A stretch of DNA of 64,000 nucleotides, from assembly GCA_020638995.1 (NCBI GenBank), contig JACKHM010000001.1, forward strand, positions 2,294,001 to 2,358,000, written 5' to 3'. Source of the stretch: Planctomycetaceae bacterium (GTDB taxonomy: Bacteria; Planctomycetota; Planctomycetia; Pirellulales; Pirellulaceae). Under the pieces are notes generated by a model. That model had not been told where the DNA came from. It did no database searches and saw nothing but the letters and a program-made list of their open reading frames with translations. Shown here in pieces: positions 62,683 through 64,000 of the stretch (position 1 is its first letter; every line of letters begins with the position of its first letter). Both the position numbers and the translations under genes were made by a program.

Positions 62683-64000
62683 ATGTCGCACCGCAATGCT
62701 CTCCGCAAACGAATCCGAAGTGCTTTCAAAAAACGATCGAGACGGCCAACGCGGCAGCCCTACCGCTTCCGCTCCTTGCTCATGGAGCATCTTGAGGAAC
62801 GCGCCTTGCTTGCGGCCGGGGACCCCGATTTAACATTCGGTATCGATGGACGCGTGACTGCAAACCTCTTTGAGGCAAGTGCCGAAAATGGTGCGGCTGA
62901 TGTGGTCCTCCAGACTGATGGCAAGATTGTAGTCGTCGGAAACAGAGACTATTCAGAGACCGGCCCAACACTGACTCGCTACTTGGAAGATGGTGAGCTG
63001 GATCCGACGTTCGGAATGCAGGGACGTGTTAGTTTTGCGAGTTACATGAGTGCGCAAGCTGTCGCGATTCAAGCAGACGGTAAGATTGTGATCGCAGGCT
63101 CCGACTACAACAGCGGAAACGGATCGGATTTTGCCTTGGCGCGTTTCAATAGCGACGGCAGCCTCGACGTAACATTCGGTACCGAGGGCGTGGCCACGAC
63201 GGACTTCGGAGATAACGAATATGGACAGAGCATCGAAATCGATAGTAATGGCAAGCTGCTCGTTGCGGGCTATTCCACGCAAAGCAGCGGAAATTCGGAT
63301 TTCGCCGTTGCACGATACAACAGCGACGGCAGTGTCGACGTGACGTTCGGCAGCGACGGCCTCGTGACGACCGACTTTGGATCTAGCAGGGACTATGGTC
63401 GTAGCGTCGCGATCGATAGTAGCGGCAAGATCGTGGTGGCGGGCGGGACAACCACGACGAATGACGATTTCGCCGTGGCGAGATATAACAGCGACGGCAG
63501 CCTCGATACGACATTCGATGAAGATGGGTTGGTTATTACCGACTTTGCATCGCACTACGACTACGGCTATGGCGTGGCGGTAGACAGCAATGACAGGGTT
63601 GTCGTTGCAGGTTATTCGTCAGGATTCGGTTTCGCTCTCGCTCGATACAACAGCAACGGCAGTCTGGACGACACTTTCGATGGCGACGGCATGGTCACGA
63701 CCAACATAGGACCGAGCGGTACCTATGGATACCACGTGGTAATTGATAGCGACGAGAGAATTGTGGTTTCGGGGTACTCGTTCTCGGGTGTCACAAGCAC
63801 AAGCTTTGGCTTGGACTTCGCGGTGGCGAGGTACAACAGTGACGGAAGCCCCGACATGGCGTTTGGAACTAATGGCATCGTCACCACAGATTTTGGAACG
63901 GGGCTCTTTGAAGTTAGCAAGAGTGCTACCTTTGACCCCAGCGGCAGACTGGTGGTGGTCGGCACGATAAGTAAGGCGTTAACAGGCTCGGATATCGCCG
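62683..64000 (+). CDS. delta-60-repeat secreted protein (3' end outside window)
   Basis: The frame from ATG 62683 stays open to the window end (about 439 codons). The N terminus is very basic (M-S-H-R-N-A-L-R-K-R-I-R) and ends with L-E-E-R-A-L-L-A-A, the planctomycete LEPR-XLL-type start. Then come repeats of about 54 residues with the consensus D-G-K-I-V-V-A-G...D-F-A-V-A-R-Y-N-S-D-G-S-L-D-x-T-F, at least seven copies, that is delta-60 repeats, expected to form a beta-propeller-like extracellular domain. Function unknown; probably cell surface or matrix. Confidence 0.92.
   Translation, partial: MSHRNALRKRIRSAFKKRSRRPTRQPYRFRSLLMEHLEERALLAAGDPDLTFGIDGRVTANLFEASAENGAADVVLQTDGKIVVVGNRDYSETGPTLTRYLEDGELDPTFGMQGRVSFASYMSAQAVAIQADGKIVIAGSDYNSGNGSDFALARFNSDGSLDVTFGTEGVATTDFGDNEYGQSIEIDSNGKLLVAGYSTQSSGNSDFAVARYNSDGSVDVTFGSDGLVTTDFGSSRDYGRSVAIDSSGKIVVAGGTTTTNDDFAVARYNSDGSLDTTFDEDGLVITDFASHYDYGYGVAVDSNDRVVVAGYSSGFGFALARYNSNGSLDDTFDGDGMVTTNIGPSGTYGYHVVIDSDERIVVSGYSFSGVTSTSFGLDFAVARYNSDGSPDMAFGTNGIVTTDFGTGLFEVSKSATFDPSGRLVVVGTISKALTGSDIA

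Overview
The window is almost certainly from a planctomycete (Pirellula/Rhodopirellula-type). Evidence: giant secreted proteins with LEPR-XLL-like starts and type I dockerin ends, two pairs of planctomycete-type c-type cytochrome (DUF1587/1592/1588/1585 type) plus Tat-exported DUF1552 proteins, a delta-60-repeat protein with a 'LEERALLAA' start, and dense decaying insertion sequences.

Layout. 1-9.2 kb: the 3' part of a >3,050-residue surface protein with a 622-bp direct duplication and five near-identical 291-bp repeats. 9.2-14.2 kb: a scrap yard holding IS fragments, the 3' remnant of a group II intron, a HEPN-like protein, a 3' half of a tRNA-Asn gene and one intact DDE transposase. 14.0-30.6 kb: the most interesting region, one long minus-strand array. 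Its upstream part is a Tn7-like transposition core preceded by a Ku homologue (ku-tnsA-tnsB-tnsC-tniQ; ku/tnsA and tnsC/tniQ overlap by 4 bp). Where Tn7-like elements carry cargo there follows a Ycf35-like protein, a DUF2997 protein, a Ycf46-like AAA ATPase, several small unknown proteins, a beta-grasp ubiquitin-like protein, an E2-like domain fused to a ten-CxxC zinc ribbon/RING-like tail, a JAB/JAMM metalloprotease and an E1/ThiF-like enzyme. This is a nearly complete ubiquitin-like conjugation pathway. The AAA gene is split between its Walker A and Walker B motifs by a full-length group II intron whose removal restores the frame exactly.

31.2-38.7 kb: a 2,480-residue RTX/FG-GAP/beta-helix exoprotein. 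39-48 kb: a second accessory region with an IS110 relic, an array of GACA-N7-TGTC sites, a five-gene minus-strand cluster of mostly unknown proteins with an HTH repressor, a serine-recombinase fragment bracketed by palindromic repeats, an antitoxin/PIN-toxin pair and a second IS relic. 48.3-60.6 kb: ordinary planctomycete chromosome, with two inverted cytochrome/DUF1552 pairs flanking a pectate lyase-like and a polysaccharide-lyase-like protein, then a serine-hydrolase. 60.6-62.6 kb: another broken IS. 62.7 kb to the end: the 5' part of a delta-60-repeat exoprotein.

How the genes may work together (inference): the Tn7-like element would move the conjugation cassette, Ku may act on donor or target breaks, and E1-E2-zinc finger-Ubl-JAB with the AAA ATPase would tag, remodel and detag an unknown target. 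Element ends were not located with confidence.
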